Shown piece by piece: positions 42,660 through 51,946 of a DNA stretch of 64,000 nt (positions are counted from its first letter, which is position 1; every line of letters begins with the position of its first letter). The translations under genes and the position numbers were made by a program. This DNA is from Luteibacter jiangsuensis (lineage in GTDB: Bacteria > Pseudomonadota > Gammaproteobacteria > Xanthomonadales > Rhodanobacteraceae), in contig NZ_JAAQQR010000001.1 in assembly GCF_011742555.1 (NCBI RefSeq), forward strand, positions 620,001-684,000, read 5' to 3'. The notes under the pieces were generated by a model. It did no database searches. It saw only the letters and a list, made by a program, of their open reading frames with translations, and was not told the origin of the DNA.

Positions 42660-44654
42660 ATGTTCGACTGCATTCTGATCGCCAACCGTGGCGAAATCGC
42701 CTGCCGCGTGATCCGGACCTGCCGACGCCTCGGCATCCGCACCGTCGCGGTGTATTCCGCCGCAGACGCGGACGCGCAGCACGTGCGGCTGGCGGATGAG
42801 GCCTGGCCCATCGGCGGCCCACGGCCCGCGGAGTCCTACCTGCGCGGCGACGCCATCATCGAGGTGGCGAAACGGAGCGGTGCGCAGGCGATCCACCCCG
42901 GCTACGGCTTCCTCTCCGAGAACACCGGCTTCGCTAGGGCCTGCGCGGAAGCAGGCATCGCATTCATCGGCCCGCGCCCCGAGAGCATCGACGCCATGGG
43001 TTCCAAGGCGGCCGCGAAAGCGCTCATGGAGCGCCACGCCGTACCGCTGGTTCCGGGTTACCACGGGGAGAACCAGGACCCCGCGCACCTCGCGGCGGAG
43101 GCACGGCGCACCGGCTTCCCGCTGATGATCAAGGCGGCCGCCGGCGGTGGCGGCAAGGGCATGCGCATCGTGCGCGACGCCGCCGGGTTCGACGAGGCCC
43201 TTGCCTCAGCACAGCGCGAGGCCGCAGGGGCGTTCGGCGATACGCGCGTCATCCTGGAACGTTACGTCGAGCATCCCCGCCACATCGAATTCCAGGTGTT
43301 CGGCGACAACCACGGCAACATCGTCCACCTCAACGAGCGCGAGTGCTCCGCGCAGCGGCGTTACCAGAAGGTGCTGGAGGAAACGCCCTCGCCCTTCCTC
43401 GACGAAGCGAGGCGCGCCCGCATGGGGGCCGCCGCCGTCGCCGCCGCGCGCGCGGTGGACTACGTGGGCGCCGGCACGGTCGAGTTCATCGTGGGCCAGG
43501 ACGGCGAGTTCTTCTTCATGGAGATGAACACCCGCCTCCAGGTCGAGCATCCGGTCACCGAGGAAACCCTCGGCCTCGATCTCGTGGAGTGGCAGTTGCG
43601 GGTGGCGGCGGGCGAAGCGCTGCCGCTGACGCAGGATGCGATCCGTGCGCAAGGCCATGCGATCGAGGTGCGCCTCTATGCAGAGGACCCGGAAGCGAAC
43701 TTCCTGCCGGGTTCCGGCCGGCTCGTGGCACTGACCCTGCCGCCGACCTCCGCCCATGTCCGTCTCGACGGCGGCGTGGTCGCCGGCGATACGGTGACGA
43801 TCTTCTACGATCCCATGATCGCGAAGCTCATCGTGCACGACCGCGACCGCACGCAGGCGCTCGAGCGTCTGCGCGGGGCCCTGGCGCAAACGGAGATCGT
43901 GGGACCGAAGTCCAATGTCGCCTTCCTTGAACGCCTGGCCCGCCACCCCGTCGTGGTCGAAGGACGCATCGACACGGGCTACCTCGACCGTCACCTCGAC
44001 GAGTTTCTTGCAGGGTCTTCCGAGCCCGGCGACCTCGAGTGCTTCGCGGCGGCCACCGCCCTGCTGCTCGCCGACGAGAACGCGGCGAGGAACGCGCCGG
44101 GCGATCCGCATTCGCCCTGGGGCGCCGCCGATGCATGGCGCCTCGGGCATCCCGGGAAGCGCGTGGTGGCACTGGTGGAAGGCGGGCGTCGGCATGAGGT
44201 CGATGCACACGGGCACGCGGGCGACTACGTGCTCCACATGGGTGATCGCTCGTGCACCGTCGCCGGCGCGCGCGTCGACGGCGACACCCTCTCCGCCCGC
44301 TTCGACGATCGCGCGCGACGCGTGCCCGTTTCGCTGTCCGGCGGCCGCGTGCGCGTGCACGACGACCACGGCCGGCGCTGGAGCTTCGAACGCGCGCCCG
44401 CCTTCGCCTGGCAGGGAGAGGAAGCCGCCGGGGCGCGGCAACTGGTGGCGCCCATGCCGGGGCGGATTGTCCTGGTTCGCGCAGCCGTCGGCGACGCCGT
44501 GGAGGAAGGTCAGGAACTGCTGGTGATGGAAGCGATGAAGATGGAACTGGCCTTGAAGGCGCCGCGCGCCGGCAGCATTGAATCCATCTCGGTGGCGCAA
44601 GGCGATTTCGTGGATGCGGACACCGTCCTCGTTCGTTTCGTCGAAACGGCCTGA
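42660..44654 (+). CDS. Methylcrotonoyl-CoA carboxylase biotin-containing alpha subunit
   Basis: A 664-residue acyl-CoA carboxylase subunit: biotin carboxylase (residues 1-445; ANRGEIACRVIRTCRRLGI, ATP-grasp GGGGKGMR, HPGYGFLSEN), a linking BT region, and a C-terminal biotinyl domain with the acceptor Lys in VMEAMKME near residue 625. HMG-CoA lyase 11 bases downstream supports the leucine catabolic 3-methylcrotonoyl-CoA enzyme over propionyl- or geranyl-CoA carboxylase. The beta subunit is not in the window. ATG 42660 gives the usual N-terminus. Confidence 0.9.
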   Translation: MFDCILIANRGEIACRVIRTCRRLGIRTVAVYSAADADAQHVRLADEAWPIGGPRPAESYLRGDAIIEVAKRSGAQAIHPGYGFLSENTGFARACAEAGIAFIGPRPESIDAMGSKAAAKALMERHAVPLVPGYHGENQDPAHLAAEARRTGFPLMIKAAAGGGGKGMRIVRDAAGFDEALASAQREAAGAFGDTRVILERYVEHPRHIEFQVFGDNHGNIVHLNERECSAQRRYQKVLEETPSPFLDEARRARMGAAAVAAARAVDYVGAGTVEFIVGQDGEFFFMEMNTRLQVEHPVTEETLGLDLVEWQLRVAAGEALPLTQDAIRAQGHAIEVRLYAEDPEANFLPGSGRLVALTLPPTSAHVRLDGGVVAGDTVTIFYDPMIAKLIVHDRDRTQALERLRGALAQTEIVGPKSNVAFLERLARHPVVVEGRIDTGYLDRHLDEFLAGSSEPGDLECFAAATALLLADENAARNAPGDPHSPWGAADAWRLGHPGKRVVALVEGGRRHEVDAHGHAGDYVLHMGDRSCTVAGARVDGDTLSARFDDRARRVPVSLSGGRVRVHDDHGRRWSFERAPAFAWQGEEAAGARQLVAPMPGRIVLVRAAVGDAVEEGQELLVMEAMKMELALKAPRAGSIESISVAQGDFVDADTVLVRFVETA

Positions 44655-44665
44655 CAGGAACCCTC

Positions 44666-45565
44666 ATGAATTCGTCGAACCACGTCCGCATCGTCGAAGT
44701 CGGTCCCCGCGACGGACTGCAGAACGAGAAAGCCATGCTGCCGGCGGCGATCAAGATCGAATTGATCGACCGCCTGTCCGACACGGGCCTGACCACCATC
44801 GAAGCCACCAGCTTCGTCAGCCCCAAGTGGGTGCCGCAGCTGGCCGACGCCGCCGAAGTGTTCCGTGGCATCCGCAAGGCGCCCGGTGTTGTGTACCCGG
44901 TACTGGTGCCGAACCTGCAAGGTTACGAGCGTGCCCGCGAGGTCGGGGCCGGCGAAGTCGCCGTCTTCACGGCAGCGTCCGAGGCGTTCAACCGCAAGAA
45001 CGTCAACGCGTCGATCGACGAGTCCATCGACCGGTTCGTGCCCGTGCTCGAACGGGCACGCGCCGACGGCGTGGCGGTGCGTGGCTATGTGTCCACGGTG
45101 CTCGGCTGTCCGTACCAGGGCGAGGTGCCGGTCGCGGACGTGGTGCGCGTGGCGCGCCGCCTGCACGAGTTGGGCTGCCACGAAGTCTCCCTGGGCGACA
45201 CGATCGGGGTCGGCACGCCCGCGAAAGCCCGCGCCATGTTGCGCGCGGTGGCGGCGGAAGTACCGATGGCGGCGCTTGCCGTCCATTTCCACGACACCTA
45301 CGGCCAGGCGCTCGCCAACATCCTCGCCTGTCTCGAGGAAGGCGTGCGCGTGGTGGACAGCGCGGTGTCCGGCACGGGCGGCTGCCCTTATGCAAAGGGT
45401 GCCACGGGCAACGTGGCCAGCGAGGACGTCGTATACATGCTGCACGGCATGGGCATGACCACCGGCGTCGACCTCGACCGCCTGGTGGAAACGGGCGCAT
45501 GGCTAGCCGGCCAGTTGGGCAAGGCCACCGCCAGCCGCGTGACCCGGGCGCGCACCGCCGCCTGA
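44666..45565 (+). CDS. mvaB: Hydroxymethylglutaryl-CoA lyase
   Basis: A 299-residue TIM-barrel lyase that splits HMG-CoA to acetyl-CoA and acetoacetate, the last step of leucine breakdown. The N-terminal EVGPRDGLQNEK, the metal ligands in HFHDTYGQALAN and the catalytic Cys in GTGGCPYAKGATGN are complete. It follows the carboxylase alpha gene by 11 bases and is surely in the same operon. Confidence 0.95.
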   Translation: MNSSNHVRIVEVGPRDGLQNEKAMLPAAIKIELIDRLSDTGLTTIEATSFVSPKWVPQLADAAEVFRGIRKAPGVVYPVLVPNLQGYERAREVGAGEVAVFTAASEAFNRKNVNASIDESIDRFVPVLERARADGVAVRGYVSTVLGCPYQGEVPVADVVRVARRLHELGCHEVSLGDTIGVGTPAKARAMLRAVAAEVPMAALAVHFHDTYGQALANILACLEEGVRVVDSAVSGTGGCPYAKGATGNVASEDVVYMLHGMGMTTGVDLDRLVETGAWLAGQLGKATASRVTRARTAA

Positions 45566-45609
45566 CGGTGGGCGATGGGGCTCCCTCCATCGCCGCTATC
45601 CATGGCAGC

Positions 45610-46590
45610 ATGGGTTCCATGCCTGCCGACTTCCTCATCCGCCCCATCGAACCGCGCGACGATGCCGACATCGCCGCCGTCATACGCACGGTCATGCCCG
45701 AATTCGGTGCCGACGGCCCCGGCTTCGCCATCCACGACACGGAGGTCGATGCCATGTCGTCCGCCTACTCGCGACCGCGCACGGCCTATTTCGTCGTGGA
45801 GATGAACGGCCGCGCCGTCGGTGGCGGAGGCATGGCCCCGCTGGAAGGCGGCGACGAGGAAACCTGCGAACTGCGCAAGATGTATTTCCTTCCCGAAGCA
45901 CGCGGCACGGGCGCCGCATCGCAGCTCCTGCGCCGCTGCCTCGACGCCGCGCGGCGTGCGGGCTTCTCGCGCTGCTACCTCGAAACGCTGACGGGCATGG
46001 ACGCGGCGCAGGCCCTTTACCTCCGCCACGGATTCACCCGTATCGACGCCCCCATGGGCGGCACGGGGCACTTCGCCTGCGATCGCTTTTTCCTGCGCAG
46101 CCTCAACGACGGGGATCTCACCGTCCCGCCGCCACCGCCGTCGCTGGTCTTCGCCGTCGACGACCCCGGCCGGCCGGACGTACTCCCGCTGATCGAACAA
46201 CTGCACGGTTACCTTTCCGACCTCGACCGCCACCTGCCGCCGCCTTCCGTGGGAGTCGAGAGCCTTCGTCAGCCGCACACCACCTTCATGACCGCCCGTG
46301 TCGACGGTCTCCCCCTGGCCTGCGGGGCCGCCGTGGATCATGGCGAGTACGTGGAACTCAAGTACATGTACGTCCTGCCCGCCTGCCGTGGCATGGGCCT
46401 GGGCAAGCAGATGCTCGAAGCGCTGGAACAGCAGGTGCGCTCGGCCGGCGGCAAGACGGTGAAACTGGAAACGGGCACGGCGCAAACCGAGTCCATCGAA
46501 CTGTACGAGCGCGCGGGCTATCGCCGCTGCCGCCCGTTCGGCGACCATCGTGCCATCGCGTCGAGCATCTTCATGGAAAAAAGCCTGTGA
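45610..46590 (+). CDS. Tandem GNAT acetyltransferase
   Basis: A 326-residue protein with two GNAT folds. Domain one (about 1-160) has the acetyl-CoA-binding loop LPEARGTGAASQLL; domain two (about 175-326) has VLPACRGMGLGKQMLEAL. A run of prolines (PPPPPS) joins them. The acceptor is unknown; both copies keep the Arg/Gly-x-Gly loop, so both may be active. The start is uncertain (ATG 45610 or 45619, no clear RBS). Its TGA overlaps the next GNAT gene (GTGA). Confidence 0.85.
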   Translation: MGSMPADFLIRPIEPRDDADIAAVIRTVMPEFGADGPGFAIHDTEVDAMSSAYSRPRTAYFVVEMNGRAVGGGGMAPLEGGDEETCELRKMYFLPEARGTGAASQLLRRCLDAARRAGFSRCYLETLTGMDAAQALYLRHGFTRIDAPMGGTGHFACDRFFLRSLNDGDLTVPPPPPSLVFAVDDPGRPDVLPLIEQLHGYLSDLDRHLPPPSVGVESLRQPHTTFMTARVDGLPLACGAAVDHGEYVELKYMYVLPACRGMGLGKQMLEALEQQVRSAGGKTVKLETGTAQTESIELYERAGYRRCRPFGDHRAIASSIFMEKSL

Positions 46591-47159
46591 TCCGCGTCGC
46601 TGTCGAAGCCGATGCCGGCGCCTGCCACGCGATCTACGCGCCTATCGTCGAATCGAGCGCGATCACGTTCGAAACATCGCTCCCCGGCGAAGAGGCCATG
46701 GCTGGCCGTATCCGCGCCCGGCTAGCCAACCATCCCTGGCTGGTATGGGGAGAAGGCGGCGAGGTGCTGGCCTATGCCTACGCGGGCCGCTTCCGCGAAC
46801 GCGCGGCGTATGACTGGGTCGCCGAAACCTCCATCTACGTGCACGAGAAGGCACGTCGGCGCGGTATCGCCCGCCGCCTCTACGGCGCGCTGCTCGAGAC
46901 GATGCGGCTGCAAGGCATCAACCAGGCAGTCGGGGTCATCACGCTGCCGGGCGATACGAGCGTGGCGATGCACGAAGCCATGGGCTTCACGCCGGCGGGC
47001 GTCTGGCCGAAGGCGGGTTACAAGCTCGATCGCTGGTGGGACGTCGGCGTATGGAGCCTGTTCCTTTCCGAACCGGCCAATCCGCCGTCGCCGGTGGTTC
47101 CGTTCGCCGAACTTGCGGCAGACACGCGGCTCGCGGGCGTCTTCGCCGCGCAGGGGTAG
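46587..47159 (+). CDS. Phosphinothricin-type GNAT acetyltransferase
   Basis: A 190-residue GNAT of the Pat/Bar/MddA class: AIYAPIVESSAITFET near the N-terminus, ETSIYVHEKARRRGIARRLYGALLE for acetyl-CoA binding, and GFTPAGVWPKAGYKLDRWWDVGVW, a class signature. Homologues acetylate phosphinothricin or methionine sulfone/sulfoximine; the natural substrate here is open. It starts with GTG 46587 inside the stop of the preceding gene. A repeat hairpin runs through its own stop codon. Confidence 0.88.
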   Translation: MIRVAVEADAGACHAIYAPIVESSAITFETSLPGEEAMAGRIRARLANHPWLVWGEGGEVLAYAYAGRFRERAAYDWVAETSIYVHEKARRRGIARRLYGALLETMRLQGINQAVGVITLPGDTSVAMHEAMGFTPAGVWPKAGYKLDRWWDVGVWSLFLSEPANPPSPVVPFAELAADTRLAGVFAAQG

Positions 47160-47184
47160 GAGCGCGCAAGGCGCGCCCCTACCC
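47154..47184. repeat. Compact REP-like hairpin spanning a stop codon
   Basis: GGGTAGGAGCGCGC and GCGCGCCCCTACCC pair with one mismatch around a 3-nt loop; the TAG of the GNAT gene is inside the left arm. It belongs to the TGTAGGAGCGCGCC family at 37012. Confidence 0.75.
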
Positions 47185-47225
47185 GCTAACATGTGTTTCT
47201 TTGCCAGTCGCACAGCGGAGTTTCC

Positions 47226-47993
47226 ATGCAGCTAGAACAGGTCAGGGCCGTCATCACCGGCGGCGCATCCGGGCTGGGTCACGCCGTGGCCCAGCGCCTC
47301 GTCGCCGCGGGTGCCAAGGTGGCGCTCTTTGACGTGAACGAGGAAAAAGGCCAGGCCGCCGCCGCGGCGCTGGGTGCCAATGCCTCGTTCCACCGCACCG
47401 ATGTCACCTCCGAGGAAGGCGTCGCCGCGAACGTCGCCGCGGCGAGCGAAGCGATGGGCGGCCTGAACGCGGTGATCAACTGCGCGGGCATCCTGGGCGC
47501 CGGCCGCGTGCTCGGCAAGGAAGGCGCCATGCCCCTGGCCAATTTCTCCACCACCGTCATGGTGAACCTCGTCGGCAGCTTCAACGTGGCCAAGGCCGCG
47601 GCCCAGCTGATGCAGACAAACCCGGCTGGAGACGACGGCGAGCGCGGCGTGATCGTGAATACCGCCTCCGTCGCCGCGTACGAAGGGCAGATCGGCCAGG
47701 CCGCCTATTCCGCTTCCAAGGGCGGTGTGGTCGGCATGACCCTGCCGATGGCCCGCGAACTCGCCCGCTTCGGCATCCGCGTGAACACCATCGCGCCGGG
47801 TATCTTCTGGACCCCGATGGTCGACGGCATGCCGCCGCAGGTGCAGGAGTCGCTGTCCGCCTCCATCCCCTTCCCGTCGCGCCTGGGCAAGCCGGAGGAA
47901 TTCGCCGACACCGTGGCCTTCATCCTCGCCAGCCGTTACCTCAACGGCGAAACGATCCGTCTCGACGGCGCCGTGCGCCTCGCGCCGAAGTAA
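47226..47993 (+). CDS. Short-chain dehydrogenase (3-hydroxyacyl-CoA dehydrogenase type 2-like)
   Basis: A 255-residue SDR. The cofactor motif is [18 protein letters not shown] holds the structural Asn, and the catalytic residues are Ser in [14 protein letters not shown] and YSASKGG. The PGIFWTPMV region and overall strings resemble HSD17B10-type 3-hydroxyacyl-CoA dehydrogenases, which act in branched-chain (isoleucine) and fatty acid oxidation. That fits its place near the leucine catabolic genes, although the operon is interrupted by the GNAT genes. Confidence 0.88.
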   Translation: MQLEQVRAVITGGASGLGHAVAQRLVAAGAKVALFDVNEEKGQAAAAALGANASFHRTDVTSEEGVAANVAAASEAMGGLNAVINCAGILGAGRVLGKEGAMPLANFSTTVMVNLVGSFNVAKAAAQLMQTNPAGDDGERGVIVNTASVAAYEGQIGQAAYSASKGGVVGMTLPMARELARFGIRVNTIAPGIFWTPMVDGMPPQVQESLSASIPFPSRLGKPEEFADTVAFILASRYLNGETIRLDGAVRLAPK

Positions 47994-48030
47994 TCACCCC
48001 TCAAACCAGACGACACGAAGTCGAACAGCC

Positions 48031-48594
48031 ATGAAAGCATCCGAAGTCAAGAAAGGTAACGTGGTCGAAAACGACGGCACGGTGTACCAGGTGCGCGACA
48101 TCGAACGCAGCGCCCCCACCGCGCGCGGCGGCAACGTCACGTTCCGCTTCACGCTCTACTCCATCCCGGGCAATCGCAAGTTCGACCTGAGCCTGCGTGC
48201 CGACGACGAACTGAAGGAAGTCGAACTCACCCGCCGCCAGGCGAAGTTTTCCTATATGGACGGCGACAACTTCGTCTTCATGGACGACGAGGATTACACG
48301 CAGTACATCCTCGGCCCCGAGGTGATCGGCGACAACGCCGGCTATATCGTGGAAGACATGGAGGGCTACTACGTGCAGGTGATCGACGATGCACCGGTCG
48401 GCCTACAGGTGCCCACCTCGGTCGTGCTCACGGTCGCCGACACGGCACCGGAGCTGAAGGGCGCCAGCGCCACCAAGCGCACGAAGCCCGCCAAGCTCAG
48501 CACCGGCATCGAAGTGCAGGTGCCGGAATACATCACCACCGGGGAAAAGGTCACGGTGAACACCCTCACCGGCGAATTCGCCGGCCGAGCGTGA
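48031..48594 (+). CDS. efpL: Elongation factor P-like protein EfpL (YeiP)
   Basis: A 187-residue paralogue of EF-P with KOW, OB and C-terminal OB domains. The tip of the first domain reads SAPTARGG with Arg32 where EF-P has the Lys or Arg that is modified. This matches EfpL, which works with an unmodified Arg to relieve ribosome stalling at proline and other motifs. ATG 48031 is preceded by AGACGACACGAAG. The gene stands between the SDR and the heptamer array. Confidence 0.93.
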   Translation: MKASEVKKGNVVENDGTVYQVRDIERSAPTARGGNVTFRFTLYSIPGNRKFDLSLRADDELKEVELTRRQAKFSYMDGDNFVFMDDEDYTQYILGPEVIGDNAGYIVEDMEGYYVQVIDDAPVGLQVPTSVVLTVADTAPELKGASATKRTKPAKLSTGIEVQVPEYITTGEKVTVNTLTGEFAGRA

Positions 48595-48606
48595 GGTGCG
48601 TGAAGA

Positions 48607-48720
48607 GTGAACCGTGAACAGTGAACAGTGAACCGAAGGTGCGGCTGCCTTGCTCACGGTTCACGCTTTACTGTTTACAGTTCACGGTTCACTGTTCACG
48701 CTTTACGCCCCACGGTTTAC
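48607..48720. repeat. GTGAACN heptamer array, inverted
   Basis: Four tandem heptamers GTGAAC(C/A) at 48607-48634 are followed, after a 16-base spacer, by ten heptamers of the opposite strand (GGTTCAC, GCTTTAC, TGTTTAC, AGTTCAC and others, 48651-48720). The two halves are complementary in register and could fold into a long hairpin. The array ends nine bases before the ATG of the FUSC gene. Confidence 0.85.
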
Positions 48721-48729
48721 TCTGACCCC

Positions 48730-50793
48730 ATGAGCTATTCGTTCCGCGCCAGCGTCATCGGTACGTTGATCCGGACGAAGCGACCCGACGTCCCCTTGAG
48801 GGTGGCGCTGCGAAACACGGCGGCAGTGGTCCTGCCGCTCGCGCTCGGCCTGATGTGGGGCTACCCGCAGGTGGGCATCGGCATCGCCGCCGGTGCGCTG
48901 GACACGATGTTCTCGGACCAGCCGGGGCCCTACCAGCAGCGGCTCAGCCGCCTGTTCCTCGCGGCCCTCGCCGCGGGTGCGGCGTCCCTGGTGGGCTTTT
49001 CGATCGGCAACCTCGTCCTGCCGATGTCGGTGGCCTGCGCCATCTGCGGTTTCTTCGGCGGCTTGCTGGTGGTGTTCGGCCCCGATATCGCCCGCGTGGG
49101 CATGACGAGCATGCTTCTGCTCGTGATCACCGCCGCCACGCCCACCAGTCTCGCCGGTGCGTTCGCCGGTGGTGGGCTGATCTTCGCCGGCGGCATGTTG
49201 CTGGCCGCGTTCTCCGTCGCGGAATGGCCGCTGCAACGCTACCGGCCGGAGCGCATGGCGCTTGCCACCGTTTATCGCGGGCTGGCCGCCCTGGCGCGCA
49301 AGCAACACCACGATGCGGAGGCCCCAGCGCTCACCGACGCCATGGACGCGCTGCAGAGCACCCTGCTCGGGCGCCACCATGCCCGGGGGCGCGCCATGGA
49401 GGCGTTTCGCGTGCTGCTGGAGCTGGCGGAGCGCATCCGTTTGGAGCTCATCGCCATGGAGGTGCTGGAAACGGCCCGCGACGGCATGGGCGAAATGTTC
49501 CGCAACGACGCCGCCCGTGTGCTGGCCGCCACGGCCGATGCGCTGGATGCGGCCGAACCACCGCAGCGCGCCGAGCGTGCGCTTGCCACCTTGCAGGCCA
49601 GCGAGCGCGCGTTGCGTGCCGGCGGCAGCCCCACCGAGCTGGGCGCACACATCCATGCCCTTTCGGGCCAGCTCGCCGCCGCGGTACGCAACACGAACTG
49701 GGCCGGCTCGCGCGGCGAACTGCGCGCGCAGCGTGCCGAAACCGCCCTGCCGGAAACGCTGCGCAGCGCCTCCGCCCTGTCCACGCTGCGCGCGAACCTC
49801 ACGCCGCACTCGGTGGCGTTCCGGCACGCGGTGCGCTGCGCGGTGGTGCTCACCCTCGCGTTCGCCGTGTCCCGTTATTTTTCGTTGCCGCACGGCTACT
49901 GGCTGCCGATGACGGCCGCGATCGTCCTGCGCCCCGATTTCGCCGCCACCTTCAATTTCGGCCTCCTTCGCGTGGTGGGCACGGTGCTCGGCCTCATGCT
50001 CACCACCCTCGTGCTCCGACTCACCCCGGATGTGGTCTGGGCACACGTGGCGGTGATGGGCGTGCTCTGCCTCGGTTTCCGCTACCTGGCCGGCGCGCAC
50101 TACGGCATCGCCGTGGCGGCGCTGACCGGCACGGTGGTGGTGCTCCTCTCGTTCGAGGGCGTCGATCCGTTCTCCGCGATGTCCGACCGCGTGCTCAACA
50201 CGGCGCTCGGCAGCGGCCTGGCCCTGCTCGCCTACGTGCTCTGGCCGACCTGGGAACGGCACCGGGCCCGCAGTGCGCTGTCGGACATGCTCCGCGCCTA
50301 TGCGGACTACCTGGAAGCCCTGGTGGCTCCGGCCGACAGCCGCAGGCGCCATGAGGTGCGGGCAGCCACGCGCACCGCGCGTACGAACGCGCAGGCGTCG
50401 ATCGACCGCATGCTGGCCGAACCGGGCACGCCCGCCGTGCTGGCGGAACTGGCCGAAACCCTCTACGCGAACGGCAACCGACTCGCACGAACGGCCATGG
50501 CGCTGGAATCCCTCATCGACGTCGGCGACGTGCCCGAGGCATGGCCCCCGGTGGGCGCCTTCATCCACGAGGCGGCAGCGGCGCTGCGTGCCCAGGCCGA
50601 GGCATTGACCCGTGCCGAGGCCATCGCCATGCCACCCGCCCTGCGCGATCACCAGCGCGCGCTGGTGGAAACGCTGGCGCGTGAGAAAGATCGCGGCTTC
50701 GCCGAAGCGGTGGCGCGTCTCACCGACCGCCTGACCGACAACGTGGACACCATCGCCCACGTGGTGAACCGGCGCTCCAGCGCGCCGGCGTAA
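48730..50793 (+). CDS. FUSC-family membrane transporter
   Basis: A 687-residue protein with the YccS/aromatic-acid-exporter layout: two blocks of five to six transmembrane helices (about 30-165 and 365-510), each followed by a cytosolic helical domain. GYWLPMTAAIVLRPDF and LRVVGTVLGLMLTTLVL are typical of the second FUSC block. Such proteins are thought to export aromatic acids or related compounds. No Shine-Dalgarno is visible, and the heptamer array lies directly upstream. ATG 48730 fits the first helix. Confidence 0.88.
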   Translation: MSYSFRASVIGTLIRTKRPDVPLRVALRNTAAVVLPLALGLMWGYPQVGIGIAAGALDTMFSDQPGPYQQRLSRLFLAALAAGAASLVGFSIGNLVLPMSVACAICGFFGGLLVVFGPDIARVGMTSMLLLVITAATPTSLAGAFAGGGLIFAGGMLLAAFSVAEWPLQRYRPERMALATVYRGLAALARKQHHDAEAPALTDAMDALQSTLLGRHHARGRAMEAFRVLLELAERIRLELIAMEVLETARDGMGEMFRNDAARVLAATADALDAAEPPQRAERALATLQASERALRAGGSPTELGAHIHALSGQLAAAVRNTNWAGSRGELRAQRAETALPETLRSASALSTLRANLTPHSVAFRHAVRCAVVLTLAFAVSRYFSLPHGYWLPMTAAIVLRPDFAATFNFGLLRVVGTVLGLMLTTLVLRLTPDVVWAHVAVMGVLCLGFRYLAGAHYGIAVAALTGTVVVLLSFEGVDPFSAMSDRVLNTALGSGLALLAYVLWPTWERHRARSALSDMLRAYADYLEALVAPADSRRRHEVRAATRTARTNAQASIDRMLAEPGTPAVLAELAETLYANGNRLARTAMALESLIDVGDVPEAWPPVGAFIHEAAAALRAQAEALTRAEAIAMPPALRDHQRALVETLAREKDRGFAEAVARLTDRLTDNVDTIAHVVNRRSSAPA

Positions 50794-50861
50794 GGCTCGC
50801 GCCGGGCCGCTTGCTGCACCGCGAGAGGCCTCCGCGCGCGCCCGGCGGTACACTCGGCGAC

Positions 50862-51887
50862 ATGCTCAAGATCGACACCCACGCGCACATTCTGCCCCGC
50901 GACTGGCCCGATCTCGCCGCCCGCTACGGTGACGAGCGCTTCCCCGTGATGACCCATTCCAGCGGCCACCACCGCATCTACAAGGACGGGAAGTTTTTCC
51001 GGGAGGTATGGGAATCCGCATTCGATGCGGAGCATCGCATCGCCGACTACGCGCGCTTTGGCGTGGGCGTGCAGGTGGTCTCGACCGTTCCCGTGATGTT
51101 CTCGTACTGGGCCAAGGGCCATCAGGCGCTGGAACTGCACACGCACCTCAACGACGCCATGGCCGAGGTCTGCGAGGCCCACCCCCGCCACTACGCGGGC
51201 ATCGGCACCGTGCCGCTGCAATCGCCCTCGCTCGCGATCCGCGAAATGGAACGCTGCATCGGCGAACTGGGTCTGCAAGGCGTGCAGATCGGATCGCATT
51301 GCAATGCGTGGAACCTCGACGCACCCGAGCTGTTCCCGTTTTTCGAGGCGGCCGCCGACCTCGGCGCGGCGATCCTCGTGCACCCGTGGGACATGATGGG
51401 CGCCGATTCGATGCCCAAGTACTGGCTGCCGTGGCTGGTGGGCATGCCCGCCGAACAATCGCGAGCGGCCTGCGCGCTGATCTTCGGCGGCGTCCTGGAA
51501 CGCCTGCCCTCGCTGAGGGTCATGCTCGCTCATGGCGGCGGCAGTTTTCCGTATTCCATCGGCCGCATCGAACACGGTTTCCGCATGCGCCCCGACCTCG
51601 TCGCTACCGACAACGCGCGCAATCCCCGCGAGTACCTGTCGCGCCTCTACTTCGACTCCTGCGTGCACGACGATGCAGCGCTGCGCTATCTGCTCGCCAC
51701 CGCGGGCAGCGACCGGGTGATGCTCGGCACCGACTATCCGTTCCCGTTGGGCGAACAGGAACCCGGCAGCGGTATCGAGGCCCTTGGCCTGGACGAGACG
51801 GAACGCGCGCGCCTCTTCCATGGCACCGCGCTGGAGTGGCTCGGCGTGCCGATGTCGAAGTTCCAGCCCGTCGCCGCCGTGGCGTGA
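50862..51887 (+). CDS. 2-amino-3-carboxymuconate-6-semialdehyde decarboxylase
   Basis: A 341-residue amidohydrolase-fold enzyme that decarboxylates ACMS in tryptophan and 2-nitrobenzoate catabolism. The zinc ligands are in KIDTHAHILP, LVHPWDMMG and GTDYPFPLGEQEPG, and the catalytic His in LAHGGGSFPYSIGR. ATG 50862 was chosen since conserved MLKIDTHAHI begins there. With kynureninase two genes downstream it forms part of a kynurenine-type pathway; the oxygenases are not in the window. Confidence 0.92.
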   Translation: MLKIDTHAHILPRDWPDLAARYGDERFPVMTHSSGHHRIYKDGKFFREVWESAFDAEHRIADYARFGVGVQVVSTVPVMFSYWAKGHQALELHTHLNDAMAEVCEAHPRHYAGIGTVPLQSPSLAIREMERCIGELGLQGVQIGSHCNAWNLDAPELFPFFEAAADLGAAILVHPWDMMGADSMPKYWLPWLVGMPAEQSRAACALIFGGVLERLPSLRVMLAHGGGSFPYSIGRIEHGFRMRPDLVATDNARNPREYLSRLYFDSCVHDDAALRYLLATAGSDRVMLGTDYPFPLGEQEPGSGIEALGLDETERARLFHGTALEWLGVPMSKFQPVAAVA

Positions 51888-51946
51888 ACTGGCGCACATC
51901 CGGGCCCGTCATCCGGGAGCGCCCGCTGTGCCAGAATGCCGCCGTT

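Noticed and set aside
48607-48720. CRISPR-like array
   Set aside because: The units are contiguous heptamers without spacers and no cas gene is present.
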